NCBI RefSeq assembly: GCF_026212465.1
Contig: NC_080049.1
Span: 36,062,885-36,126,884 of the forward strand
Reading direction: 5' to 3'
From: Amaranthus tricolor
Taxonomy: Eukaryota > Streptophyta > Magnoliopsida > Caryophyllales > Amaranthaceae
DNA: 64,000 nt
Position 1 is the first letter of the stretch; the number at the start of each line of letters is the position of its first letter. The notes beneath the pieces were generated by a model. The model had not been told where the DNA came from. It saw nothing but the letters and a program-made list of their open reading frames with translations, and ran no database searches. Both the position numbers and the translations under genes were made by a program. Below are positions 38,501 to 50,501 of this stretch, piece by piece.

Positions 38501-38894
38501 GAGTTTTGTCATAAAACAACTGATAAAAACATTAAAACTTGTACACATGTCTGACAAAATACCCACATCTGAAAGCTATTTTCGTGCTGTTTCTTGCTTC
38601 ACAACTTAAATAACAAACTGAAGCCACAACCCACAAATATGATGTATAATGATATATAAATCAGAACTCGTCTTAAACCACATAGTAAATCATGTCAAAA
38701 CTCATAAAAGAATTCATATATAAATCAGGACTTGGAGCTTGTGGTACCCGGCCACACACCGGCACCAGCAACAGCACGGAAGATGCTTGCACAATCTGGG
38801 CGAAACAGTCAAAGGAGCCCTTGTACTTAACAGCCTCACATCAATCACACACTATCCTTAAGTCGAGGTTTATATTTAATATAAAAAAAAAAAA

Positions 38895-39738
38895 ATTGAA
38901 GTCCTAAGATCAAGGAAAGGGATCTTCATTAACCAGAAAAAATATATTCTTGATCTTTTGGCAGAAACTGGAATGATTGACTGCAAGCCAGCAGAAACTC
39001 CAATAACAGTCAATCATGGGTTACAAACTGAACTGGGAGGAGAAATGGCAGAAAAAGAACAATATCAGAAACTTGTGGGAAAACTCATATATCTCGCTCA
39101 CACTCGCCTTGACATCTCATATGCGGTAGGCGTCGTAAGTAGATTCATGCATTGTCCACAAGTCCAACACATGGAAGCTGTAATGAGAATTCTCCGATAT
39201 CTGAAGGGAACAAGTAATCGAGGATTATTGTTTGGGAATAATGGTAACCTGAATCTCATGGCTTACACTGATGCAGACTGGGCAGGAGACAAAGATAGCA
39301 GAAAGTCTACATCTGGTTACTTCACTCTGGTAGGAGGGAACTTGGTTACATGGAGAAGCAAAAAACAAAATGTAGTGGCTCTATCAAGTGCTGAAGCAGA
39401 GTTTAGAGGGATAGCTAAAGGGGTAACAGAAATCCTGTGGCTCAGAAAACTCCTATGCGAACTAGGCTTTCCACCTAAAGGAGCATGCAGATTGATTTGT
39501 GATAACCAGGCATCTGTAGCATTTCCAATAATCCAGTACAACAAGATCGAACAAAACATGTTGAGGTTGATCGACACTTTATCAAAGAGAAACTTGAAAA
39601 TCAGATCATCAGCCTCCCTCTGGTTCGATCTAAAGATCAACTTGCAGATATCCTCACAAAAGCTGTTACAGCTGAAGCATTTGAAGAAGCTCTATGCAAG
39701 TTAGGCATTGGAGACCCTATGACCTAACTTGAGGGGAG
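38895..39738 (+). mobile_element. Ty1/copia polyprotein 3' fragment (RT end plus RNase H), frameshifted
   Basis: The frame from about 38899 (EVLRSRKGIFINQKKYILDL) through 39540 encodes the end of a copia reverse transcriptase and its RNase H: QYQKLVGKLIYLAHTRLDIS, YTDADWAGDKDSRKSTSGY and ALSSAEAEFRGIAKG. After about 39540 a frameshift moves the sequence to the frame reading DRTKHVEVDRHFIKEKLE and later DQLADILTKAVTAEAFEE. A polypurine tract GAGGGGAG (39731-39738) precedes the LTR. Everything upstream (gag, protease, integrase, most of RT) is missing, and the junction lies at an A-run. It sits inside the CACTA element. Confidence 0.92.
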
Positions 39739-39936
39739 TGTAGGAAACTGAATATATGAATATTATAGAATATTTATGAATATTATAGAATATTTAGGAG
39801 ATCTCTTATTCTAGGCAACAGATTATTCTAGGCTGATTGTTAGCCATTTTTACTGTACTTCTATAATTAGCTTAGTGATTAAACATGTATATATAGGAGA
39901 CCTATTCATTGATTAATGATAAAAATGAAAAACACA
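39739..39936 (+). repeat. 3' LTR of the truncated copia element
   Basis: It starts TGTAGGAAACTG directly after the polypurine tract and contains a TATATATAGGAGACC promoter-like box near 39888. It likely ends in AACACA at about 39936. A 20-bp block (GAATATTATAGAATATTTA) is duplicated near its start. Confidence 0.7.
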
Positions 39937-41379
39937 GAAAAACCCTAATCAGAAATCTAAATTATCTGCTTATAATGAATTTAATCAATAACGTACGCAT
40001 CAAATAGGATACAAAGTAAAAAAGTAACAACACACAAATTGGTATTAAAATCTTATCCATCATTTCGTTCCATGAAACTGAACAAAGAAAATTCTTTTCC
40101 AACTCATTACATGAGCCAACAAACATAAGCACAGTGCAATTTCGTCCATCGCTTCCACCAAATGAGATTGTAAACGATTGCATGAAAACTTAAGATGAAT
40201 TGGAAATTACTTGAATCAAGTGTAAATGTTCTGGCGTGAAAGCTTCATACAAAATTTGATAATGAGTGAATTAGTCTTGATAACAGGATTTGCAGATATA
40301 GTCAAAACTTAGAAGAATTCACCTAGCATATTCATCTGGTATAAAAAGCAGTATTTATTGTGGAGACTGCAACTTGAGGGAAAAAATCTTCAATCGGAAG
40401 ATTTTAAGCCTTCTCGAATCCATTCACCATATTCACGGCCACATCAACAGCCTTCTCGAATCCATGATGCAACAAAGACTTAGACTAAAAATATCTGAAA
40501 TTAAAGGAATATCGTAGCTGAAGAGAGGGAGACTAGAGCAACAGTATTGAAATTAGGTCTTGCGATATTGCCAAATTGAAAAGAGATAACATCAAATGCA
40601 CGCATTTACAACCAAAATTACAAAGAAGAAAGAAAATTACCTGCAAATAATTGACAATTCAGAGGTTTTTTTGAATTGAGAATTTTCGAACAAAAATCAT
40701 ACATTGGTGTTGAGAGAGTTTTTGATGAAGCAGCAGAAATTAAGTTTGTAGAAATTGGGTTTTTTTTATGTAGATTTGAGATTTTTCGAACAAAAATGAT
40801 AAATTTTTAGAGGCAGAAATTGGAAGAAGAAAGAGTGGGTTCTTTTTATCAAGCAGCAGTAACGGAAGTAAAAACTGGGTTTCCAGCCGAATTTAGGTTT
40901 GTAGAAGAAAGAGTGGGTTAATTTAATGACACTGCAGTAAAGTGGCGCTTCTAATTTTGTATTTTATTAAATAACTCGTATCGTTTGTAAACAACACAAA
41001 TAACTCTTAAACAAACGATATAAATAAATAATATTTTGTATCGTTTGTTTTATAAACAATACAAATAATGTATTATTTGTAATTTTTTGTTTAATTAAAA
41101 GATACAAATAAAATTTATTTGTATTTTTGTTGTAATAAAAGATACAAATAATCTTATTTGTATCCTTTATTTCAACAAAAGATACAAATAAAAAGTTACT
41201 TATGAGACTTTTTTTTACTAGTGTGGTTGTTTGTTTTAGAAAAAATTGAACGAATAAGCTGATCAAACTTGTCTTTTTATTTTGCATAAATAACCAATTA
41301 TCAAATAATTTTTAGCTTTTTAACTAATGAACTACTATGACTCTTATAAATCTTGAAAATATAAATATAAAATATAAAA

Positions 41380-41920
41380 GGGAAATTCTATGCGGCAATT
41401 CTGAGATTTGGGTTTTCCACATGATAATCAAAACTTTTAAAAAAATCTACCAAATAACCTTGAAGTTTACCAAATTGTTCCACCGTGACCTTTTTTGTAC
41501 ATAAAAGATTAGTCAATGTTAATTTTGAAGCTTAAAGGTTACTGCACACCTCTTTATACGATTCACCATTTTAAATTACATTTGTTTCAACATTTTTTAC
41601 CTAAACATAAACCCTAACTCTACCATCTTTCATCCAATTCACCATTTCAAATCACTTTTGAATTTGGGGGAAAAATGTGTTTTGGATGAAAAATGGTAGA
41701 GTTAGGATTTATATTTTGGAAGAAAATGTTAAAATTGATGGAATTTGAAATAATGAATCGCATCGAAGCTTTAAAATTAACGTTTGCTAACGTTTTATAT
41801 GCAAAAAGATTACGGTAGAACAATTTGGTAAACTTCAGGACTACTGCATAAATTTTTTTAAAAGTTTTGGTTACCATGTAATAAATCCAAAGCCTCAGAG
41901 TTACCACGTGGAATTTTTCG
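41380..41920. mobile_element. Foldback MITE with ~200-bp arms, 541 bp
   Basis: The left arm starting GGGAAATTCTATGCGG and the right arm ending GTGGAATTTTTCG are inverted copies over about 200 bp, sharing AAAACTTTTAAAAAAAT and GAAGTTTACCAAATTGTTC. ATATAAAA is duplicated at 41372-41379 and 41921-41928. Copy A lacks it at the same position. The 41647-41907 open frame lies within it. Confidence 0.8.
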
Positions 41921-42610
41921 ATATAAAATCAACAAAATTGTGTTCACAAGTATGACATCTTGAAAATGATAATGAATAATCTTTTCACCTTTATGTTGGA
42001 AGCAATTTAAAGATAAATTATAAGAGCATACCAACCCTACTTGATAAGAGGTAATGGAAATTGAATCCGATCGTAGCCTAAGCGAATGGATCACTGTCCT
42101 TCGGTGGCTCGTGGTCTGTGCACTAGGCCGGGTCCTGGGGAGTTGGTTAGGAGTTAGAACCACCAAAGAAAGACAATTGGTTTGATTGGGTGAGTTTGTA
42201 TTTTTATGGATGTCAAATAGAATTTTGAGAGCCCATATATATAATTTGGGAGTAGTAAGTTATAACAAAAGCAACATATAGTTAGGTTGGGAAAAAAACT
42301 ATAAAATTAAATAAAAGTAAAAAGTTAAATTTAATTGTCACTATTAATAATGGCTATAAAATCAGCAAAACCAGAAAGTATCAATTGTTATCAACAGAGA
42401 TAACGAGCAATGGCTATAAAATCTTTTTGGAAATAGAAAGTTATAATTCTCTCTTATAAAAACATTGACAATAAAAACAACTAAAAAAAAAGTTATAATT
42501 TGCATTCTATTTTTTAAACTGTCATAATTATAATCATTAATCCAATATATCACACAAATTAAGATCAGGAGAAAAAAAATAGCGAACATTCATATTTACA
42601 TTTGTAACCA

Positions 42611-43306
42611 AGGTTGTTAAAAATTACTTTAAATGAAAAGCAGTTTTTAGAATCGAATCGTAAAGTCACATCGTAAAATGGACTGATTCTACAAATTTTA
42701 CAAGTCTAAGACTTAATAGTTGTTCACTTGTTTGTATTTATTATTGAATTATTTTCAATGAAAAATACAATTAAATTCATTTTTATCAATTACTTTGGCA
42801 ATAATTAATAAAATATCTAATTCTTACTTATAACTCTATATTATTTAACAAAAAACAGATAAATTGACTTACGGTCTACACATACCTAGACAAATAGAGT
42901 GCACAAATTAATTTTCACCACTAAGAAACAAAAAGCTTTTTTTTTAACAAAAAATCACTTACAAATAGGGTTAGAGATGAATGACTCAGAAGCTTGAGTA
43001 TTTATAAAGAAGAAAAAAATGATAAAGGTCAAGAGAAGATGTGAAAATATGTTTTTTCTAATTTAAAAATATCAAGTAAGTCAAGAATTGTTACATGACC
43101 TATAATATTTAAGAATTGTAGCTTGAAATGCCCATTTTGAAAAATTGGTACGATTCAAAGATTTTACCGATATTAACTGATTCTAACGATTTTATAGACG
43201 ATATTATAGGGATTCGATTTCAGCTGTAATTGAACTCGATAGGTATATCCAGAATCGTAAAATCGTACGAATTTACGATTCGAATCGCGATTTTAATAAA
43301 ATTGTT
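42611..43306. mobile_element. hAT-like foldback MITE with GAATCGTAAA words, 696 bp
   Basis: An 8-bp duplication TGTAACCA flanks it at 42603-42610 and 43307-43314. The ends are AGGTTGTTAAAAATTAC and the inverted CGCGATTTTAATAAAATTG. Arms carry mirrored GAATCGAATCGTAAA and TTTACGATTCGAATCG words. Confidence 0.75.
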
Positions 43307-43314
43307 TGTAACCA

Positions 43315-44082
<768 letters not shown>

Positions 44083-44648
44083 AAATGATATTTTTTTTTG
44101 AAAACTGTACATCCATTATAACTAATAAATAAGTATTTTTTTTGTTAGTTATAATTGAAATAACATATCACATTTGTTAGGGATGGAGGGATTATTTTAA
44201 TAAAAATTAAATATCTAAAAAAGATTTGTATAAAATTTATAAAAAGTTGATAAAACAAAAATTTGCATCGCTTTCTCAAAAAAAAAATAAAATTTGCATC
44301 AATAATTTATCATTAAAATAAAATAGATTAATAAATACTATTACCATATAAATGACAAAAATATATTTATGTGAAATCTCGTTATATTCATCTTAATATA
44401 TATTTTTTTATTATATATTTTTTATAATATTTTATAATGCGTATTTAATGATATTAAAACTCAAAAATTACTTTAAAAACTGATAAAAAATAAATAGAAA
44501 GAACAGAAGCACTACTTACTATCTCCAGGTTTTATTCAAAAAAGAAAAGTGGAATTATTAAAAGAAAAAAGGAAAGTGTATTTCTTTTCTTTGATGCCTG
44601 ATGGCTTCTTTCAATTGAAATAGAGACAGAGTACTAGATAAATGCAAT

Positions 44649-46640
44649 ATGCAACTAATAAAACTACTTTCAATTTGCTCAAAAGTAGGAAGCTATAAAC
44701 TCCCAATTCATCGAAAAATATCTGTATTTTTCCGGTTTTTACATTTTGATTCTTACTACAGTAATACTGATGCTTCTGATCTAATATTTTCATACAACCG
44801 TGCCATAGATAATCATATAAAATCAGGATGTTTATCCTCTGCCCACCAACTGTTCGATGAAATGTCTCTTAGAGATGTTGTTTCCTGGAATTTATTAATA
44901 ACCGGGTATAAACGTCATGGGAATCCGGGCTATGGGTTTGAATTATATTCTCAAATGGTATCTCAAAATATTAGAGAAAGTCCACCAACCTTTTCCTCTG
45001 TTTTGAGTATTTGTAGCAATTATGGTTATTATTTTGAAGGAATTCAAGTACATTGTAGAGTAATTTTATTGGGTTTTATTGGAAATCTGTATATAGAGAG
45101 TTCTATTGTGGACTTTTATATGCAGATGGGTATAGTTGATGATGGGTTGCAATTTTTGGATGAAATGAGTGTAAGGAATTCTGTTGTTTGGAATTCAATT
45201 TTTCGCGGATTTTGTAAATTGGGTTTATGGAATGAGATCATAAGGCAGTTTCCGAGACTGATATCTGATGGGGTGATGTTGGATGATGTTATGATTTGTT
45301 ATCTGCTTCAGGCTTGTTCTAATGGAAAGTTTGTAAGTCAAGGAGAAGAGTTACATTGTTATGCTTTGAAGACCAGATTGATTGAAATAAATGGGTTTGT
45401 TGCTAATCGATTGGTGGACTTTTATTCTGCTTGTGGTACTCTAAATGATGCTTTGAAATCATTTGAAGTTATTCCTTGTAATGCTGTGATATCATGGAAT
45501 TCAATTGTTTCTGCATATGCCAAAAATGGTGGTTTGTTTGATGCACTTGCTTGTTTCAGGAGGATGCTATATTGGAGTATGAAACCATCCGTTCGTTCTT
45601 TTATTATGATCTTGAATTCGTGTAGCAAAAATGAAAATCTTTTGGTGGGAAAACAGTTGCATTGTTTTGTTCTTAAATTGGGATTTGATTGTGGAAGCAT
45701 CTATGTTGTGTCTGCTCTCATTGATATGTATGGCAAATGTTATGATATTGATAGTTCTTTTAATGTGTACAAGGAATTCCCTTATAAAACTAGGGAGTGT
45801 TGTAATGCTCTTTTAACATCTTTGTTACATTGTACTTATTATAAAGAGGTGATTAAGTTGTTCAAATTCTTGATTGATGAGGGTATTGGACTCGATGAAT
45901 GCTCCTTGTCCACCACACTGAAAGCATTGTCAAGATCTTCTTTTGCGAGCTTAACAAACTGTACACTGCTTCATTCTCTTGCTGTTACATTTGGATTCGG
46001 ATCTAATATCGTGGTTTCATGTTCTCTAATCGATGCATATTCAAAGTTAGGACATGTTGATCAATCGTGCTATGTCTTTGGGTTTCTACTTTCACCAAAT
46101 GTTGTCTCTTTTACCTCAATAATAAATGGGTATGCCTGGAATGGATTAGGAAAAGAATGCCTGAAATTGTTGGAAATGATGTTGGAAATGGGTTTGAAAC
46201 CAGATAGAGCAACCTTCTTGTGTGTTTTGACAGGTTGTAATCATTCCGGTTTAGTAGAGGAAGGAAGGAGGATATTTAAATCCATGAAGTCCCTTCATGG
46301 TATTGAACCAGATCAGACACATTATTCATGTGTGGTTGATCTCCTAGGTCGTGCAGGGTTTGTATACGAAGCTGAAGAGTTGTTAAAGTTGTCACTTGCA
46401 AAGGAAGATCCTTTTACATGGAGCTCATTGCTAAGAAGTTGTAGGATACACAAGAACAAAGAAGTTGGACAAAGAGTAGCTAAATGCTTGATAGAGCTTA
46501 AACCTAAAATCCCTGGAGTGTACCTGCAAATTTCAAACTTTTATTCTGAAACCGGAGATTCTGAATTGTCCCTGCATTACCGAGAGATTGGGATGGCAAG
46601 AAAATCGCTTAGAGAGACCGGTCACAGCTTTATCGATTGA
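44649..46640 (+). CDS. PLS-class pentatricopeptide repeat protein, intronless (663 aa)
   Basis: A single uninterrupted frame of 663 codons. It is a run of pentatricopeptide repeats with the usual signatures: LFDEMSLRDVVSWNLLITGY, SALIDMYGKC, GLKPDRATFLCVLTGCNHSG, HYSCVVDLLGRAG and WSSLLRSCRIHKN. The C-terminus after the last repeats resembles the E domain (VGQRVAKCLIELKPKIPGVY) and stops without a DYW deaminase domain. Such proteins bind organellar RNA in a sequence-specific way; E-class members commonly specify C-to-U editing sites in mitochondria or plastids with a deaminase supplied in trans. The basic, Ser/Tyr-rich N-terminus fits an organelle targeting peptide. An ATG seven bases upstream (44642) opens an overlapping 18-codon frame ending at 44698, which might reduce initiation at the main start. 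The RNA target is unknown. Confidence 0.95.
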   Translation: MQLIKLLSICSKVGSYKLPIHRKISVFFRFLHFDSYYSNTDASDLIFSYNRAIDNHIKSGCLSSAHQLFDEMSLRDVVSWNLLITGYKRHGNPGYGFELYSQMVSQNIRESPPTFSSVLSICSNYGYYFEGIQVHCRVILLGFIGNLYIESSIVDFYMQMGIVDDGLQFLDEMSVRNSVVWNSIFRGFCKLGLWNEIIRQFPRLISDGVMLDDVMICYLLQACSNGKFVSQGEELHCYALKTRLIEINGFVANRLVDFYSACGTLNDALKSFEVIPCNAVISWNSIVSAYAKNGGLFDALACFRRMLYWSMKPSVRSFIMILNSCSKNENLLVGKQLHCFVLKLGFDCGSIYVVSALIDMYGKCYDIDSSFNVYKEFPYKTRECCNALLTSLLHCTYYKEVIKLFKFLIDEGIGLDECSLSTTLKALSRSSFASLTNCTLLHSLAVTFGFGSNIVVSCSLIDAYSKLGHVDQSCYVFGFLLSPNVVSFTSIINGYAWNGLGKECLKLLEMMLEMGLKPDRATFLCVLTGCNHSGLVEEGRRIFKSMKSLHGIEPDQTHYSCVVDLLGRAGFVYEAEELLKLSLAKEDPFTWSSLLRSCRIHKNKEVGQRVAKCLIELKPKIPGVYLQISNFYSETGDSELSLHYREIGMARKSLRETGHSFID

Positions 46641-47210
46641 CTTATGACGATGTTGCAGAATATTCCATAGAGGGCAATCTAATTGCAAGGCCTTTCATAT
46701 TTTTGAAATTACTTGATAGATGCTTGTTTTTAGCTGCATTTATTTTAAGTCATACCTGAATTTTGATGAACCTAAATCAACAACCAGTCTTTGAAGAGAA
46801 AGGTAAAAGGTTGACCAGAACTATTTCTTTTTTGCATTTCTGATTGACAGTGTGATCCTTTGTCATCACTCCTATCTTTATAGTTGTTGGGTGTTAAATT
46901 TCCTGAAAATGAAAAAAGTATAAATGCATGTATATAAAGGTTTTAGTGGAGAGCCCTTGAACTTTTTGACTGGTGAATTTAGAGTCCACTGGTTTAAGAG
47001 TAAAGCAAAGATATGTAAAATAAATTTCGCTTATACTTGAAGTGTAGGCATGTAGAAAATGTTGGCTCTTCATCTACTTTCAAGTCAAGCTAAATTTCCA
47101 TAAATCTCCATTTTGTTTACTAATCTTTGGATATATATATGCAAACTCAGTGTCTGTCCATAAATTATTCAAGTCTAATCATTTTCTAAATCATACACAA
47201 CTCACAAATT
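46641..47210. other. Spacer between PPR and polygalacturonase genes
   Basis: It contains the PPR 3' flank and the promoter and leader of the polygalacturonase gene. A TATATATATGC box lies at about 47133-47143, roughly 70-80 bp before the start codon. Confidence 0.5.
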
Positions 47211-50200
47211 ATGGAAATATTCTTTGTTCTATTTCTTAGCTTGTTGATTACAGTTCATGGGACTGCAGAATATGAACTACTTGACAAAATGGCCATGCTT
47301 AAAGAACTTGAAAACTTCGATGTTGATGAAGGAGACAGAATAGAAGATTTTGAAATGAATTCATGGACCAGTACAAATGCGGCGCGTGTTCTTGTGAATG
47401 TTGATAGCTTTGGTGCTGTTGGAGATGGAAATTCTGATGACACCCAGGTGATCTTAAAGGGGTAGTGAACTTTGTTAACTGATGTTAGTTTCTAAAATCA
47501 CTTCATACTTTTCTCTGTAAAACTTTCAGGCCTTCTCAAGTGCATGGAAGCAGGCTTGTTCAACAGAAAAATCAGTCTTTTTAGTTCCTGAAGGGCGCCG
47601 TTATCTTGTTAATGCAACCAGATTTGAAGGACCATGTGTGGGTCGAATAGTTGTACAGGTAAGTTGTAATTCAGAATGTTATACAATAATCAAGTTCTGA
47701 TGGTTTTTAATGTGATGTGATTCCTCCAGAATGTGTTAGTTGCTCATGAGTAAAATTTATTGTTTATGTTGGATGGTTGGAGCGCAGGTCGATGGTACAA
47801 TAGTTGCTCCAGGAGAGCCTAAGGACTGGGATCCAGCATTCTCCCGAACATGGTTGAATTTTCACAACTTGACAGGTGCTATTTTTCAAGGCAAAGGTAT
47901 TATTGATGGAACAGGCAGTAAATGGTGGGCTGCATCCTGCAAAAAGAACAAGACAAATGTAATTTTGTCATTACATCATCTGAATTCTTTACCTTGATGG
48001 AATATAGTTGCTTGAAACATTTTGTTTACTCCTAATTAATCATTCTGTTTTCTTTATTGTCTCTTGCTCTGCAGCCTTGTAAAGGAGCACCAACTGTACG
48101 TATTCCCTTCTGTTCTACATCTTTTTTCTTATGGGATTACATTGTTTTTTCATACAAAAAACCGTAATATTGTAGAAGTTGACAATTGGAACAGACCTGG
48201 GAGATGGGGTTGTAGTGAGGTTCTTTCAAACATTCCATTTGTACATTTGTATCGTAAAGGATGCAGTAAAATTGATGCTTTTCCTCCCTCTTTTTACCCT
48301 TTCTGTAGGCACTCACGATAGAGTCAAGCTCTGCCATAAGGGTCAAAGGTCTGACAATCCAAAATAGCCAACAGATGCATTTTATTATTTCCCATTCCGA
48401 CTCTGTGCGGGTGTCCAATGTGCTAATTTCTTCTCCGGAAGACAGTCCTAACACTGATGGGATACATATCACTGGATCAACAAATGTTGCTCTTATTGAC
48501 TGTAAAATTGGAACAGGTATGTTCTACCATGAATTGCTCTCCCTTGATGTTACTGCTACCATATTTTCTTCCATCTCTTGAAACAACGAACAATAAGTGG
48601 GATGTATGGTAAATTGAAATTTACATAATGTGTAAACTGGTCTACATGTGAAATTTAGTCTCTATATATACCAACTGTAATGTGTAGAAATATAATAGTA
48701 AAATACCCCCATGCCCAGATTACATTATTTGAGTTGAACATTCTCATTAGACGCACTTTTTGTTGACACGCTTTTTGTTGCCACTTTTGCACATACTAGG
48801 GGATGATTGTGTTTCAATCGTCAATGGTAGTTCAACTATCAAGATGAAGAGAATCTATTGTGGTCCCGGACATGGAATTAGGTAGCTTTCTTAACAAATT
48901 CTATCAAGTAATGTTGACTCAAGTTTATGACCTTCTCTTCATGATACCTCTTAAAACCATCACTATTCTAATTTTAACTAATTGAGTTTGCAATTGCAGC
49001 ATTGGAAGTCTTGGCAAAGATAATTCAACCGGCATTGTCACAAAGGTCGTTTTGAATGGTGCTTTTATAAGGAACGCGAGTAATGGGGTCAGGATTAAGA
49101 CTTGGCAGGTAATAATACGTCTTTAGTAGAACAATATATCAGTTCCGATTCTCCATCCTCCTTTGTGCCTATGCGTGTTCTAGTTTTTGAATTTAATTTT
49201 GACCTATTCATATGAGATTATGAGCTTTGTACCATCTTGTAAGCTAACTTTTGAATCTCCTTAAAAGTTTTAGCATTACAGGTTATAGCATTCCATTATA
49301 GGTTGAATATATTTTTCATCAACGCAGGGAGGATCGGGGTATGTCAAAGCAGTACGCTTTGAAAATGTCATGATGGAAGATGTTGCGAATCCTATACTAA
49401 TCGATCAGTTCTATTGTGATTCTCCCGATCCTTGTGGAAACCAGGTAGATGCTAGCTTTTCATTCTTCTCTTTGCATTGAAGTTTATATATTCGGTACGT
49501 CTATTTAATTAAATTAAACTAAGGTGTCTGAAGTATAGCACACACTGCATTTGTAGCCCTTGCAAATTACTAATTGATAAACCAAATTAGGTTCTAGGTG
49601 ACAGATCTGTCTTTTTTGTTAAAAAAAATAAAAAGAAACCAAGATCTAGATTCTGGAATATCTTTTTTTAAGATTTTGGAATATTTGTAATTCATAACTG
49701 GAGTAAATAAAAGATGCAAATAGATTAGTTAACCATTAGACTAGCATCTAGTTAAAGCAAACCATCAGCTCGAAAAGGCAGTCTCTTGGATCCCACCAGC
49801 TCAACAAGGACGGAAATCTCTCGCCTTGAGTTGCTATGTCGCTTACCACTGTTTGAATCCTTCCGGCCACACTTCTAAGCCGACCATATCTCATCCTCAC
49901 GTATTTATTTGGCCTTAAGGTGGGAAATGAGTCAAATTCTTCGTCGAGTTCATCTGAATGTACTGATGTTGATCTGAGGTGGGAAACTGATAAAATACTC
50001 ATTTGTGTGAAAAGCTAACCATTACATGAATGGCAGCAGTACTCTAACGATGTGTTTTCGTTTCTAATTTCCTTACCTTGCCTCTATATTCCTATTGTGT
50101 TCACTCGATCAATTACATCTTTTAAACTTCTCATTTTCTCTCACTTTTCGTTGGATTTTCAGTCGACTGCAGTGCAAATAAGTCAGGTGATGTACCGGAA

Positions 50201-50501
50201 TATTACTGGAACTACAAAGAGCAAGGAAGCCATGAAGTTTGCTTGCAGCGACACGTTTCCTTGCAGGAACATTGTCCTCACCAACATCGACTTGCACAAG
50301 AAGGATGGCACAGCCGAGACATATTGCAACTCCGCCACTGGTTTTGGGTTCGGAGTCATCAATCCCCCGGCTGATTGCTTGACATCTAATGACAAAGATT
50401 ATTCTGACCATTATGGCGATGATGACGATGATTATAATGAAATGGTAATTTCGCAGCATGGGGAATCAATACAAGATCACCTCATTCATACAGAGCTGTG
50501 A
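47211..50501 (+). CDS. Secreted polygalacturonase, glycoside hydrolase family 28 (nine exons, 470 aa)
   Basis: Exons are 47211-47447, 47530-47658, 47788-47958, 48075-48095 (a 21-nt micro-exon), 48309-48516, 48800-48881, 49000-49108, 49328-49444 and 50163-50501. All introns are GT-AG and 1413 nt encode 470 residues. A signal peptide (FFVLFLSLLITVHGTA) leads, and the mature part begins NVDSFGAVGDGNSDDTQ. The four GH28 signatures are intact: NTDG 234-237, DD 257-258, GHG 279-281 and RIK 314-316, covering the catalytic aspartates and substrate-binding Arg/Lys. The enzyme should hydrolyse alpha-1,4-galacturonan in cell-wall pectin; endo versus exo mode is not decided. The C-terminus after DCLTSND is an acidic tail with a DDDDD run. 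The last intron carries an MCTP-like gene fragment, and a 74-bp tandem duplication covers the stop codon. All exons look functional. Confidence 0.95.
49739..50015 (-). pseudogene. MCTP/QUIRKY-type gene fragment inserted antisense in polygalacturonase intron 8
   Basis: The minus-strand frame reads SVHSDELDEEFDSFPTLRP, then RMRYGRLRSVAGRIQTVVSD and IATQGERFPSLLSWWDPRD. This is the conserved segment just before the last membrane spans of plant multiple C2-domain and transmembrane proteins (MCTP/QUIRKY family; usually FPTSRP, MRYDRLRSVAGRIQT, SWRDPRA). Only about 75 codons are present, and the frame degenerates after WDPRD. The segment is flanked by a perfect 9-bp direct repeat TAACCATTA at 49730-49738 and 50016-50024. 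No inverted termini or poly(A) are evident. Confidence 0.85.

Larger units (their letters stand above)
36022..41223. mobile_element. CACTA (En/Spm-type) DNA transposon, 5.2 kb, probably non-autonomous
   Basis: The left end is CACTAGTAAAAAAATC and the right end is TTTTTTTTACTAGTG, so 5'-CACTAGTAAAAAAA is an inverted terminus. A 3-bp target duplication TGG lies at 36019-36021 and 41224-41226. Subterminal regions carry repeated GATACAAATA/TATTTGTATC and GTATCGTTTG motifs in both orientations, notably three within 41101-41190, as expected of binding sites for a CACTA transposase. I recognise no transposase domain. The interior holds unassigned sequence, a truncated copia remnant (38895-39936) and several short open frames (36361-36968, 37052-37333, 39962-40183). 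On the minus strand near 40.9 kb a CT-rich leader-like tract, and at 40405-40465 a short frame ending VNMVNGFEKA, could be parts of captured host sequence. Confidence 0.9.
35901..42540 (+). repeat. Segmental repeat, copy C, split by CACTA and foldback insertions
   Basis: Removing 36022-41226 (element plus one target copy) and 41380-41928 (element plus one target copy) leaves a sequence that follows copy A. The matching blocks are GTTTGATCGAATAAAAGTG, CAGTGGTTGTTTG, AACCAATTATCAAATAATTT, TTCACAAGTATGA, CCTACTTGATAAGAGG (42036), ATCCGATCGTAGCCTA and TGCACTAGGCCGGGTCC. Confidence 0.75.

Noticed and set aside
45422..45816. Open frames antisense or frame-shifted within the PPR gene
   Set aside because: They are shadows of the long PPR reading frame.
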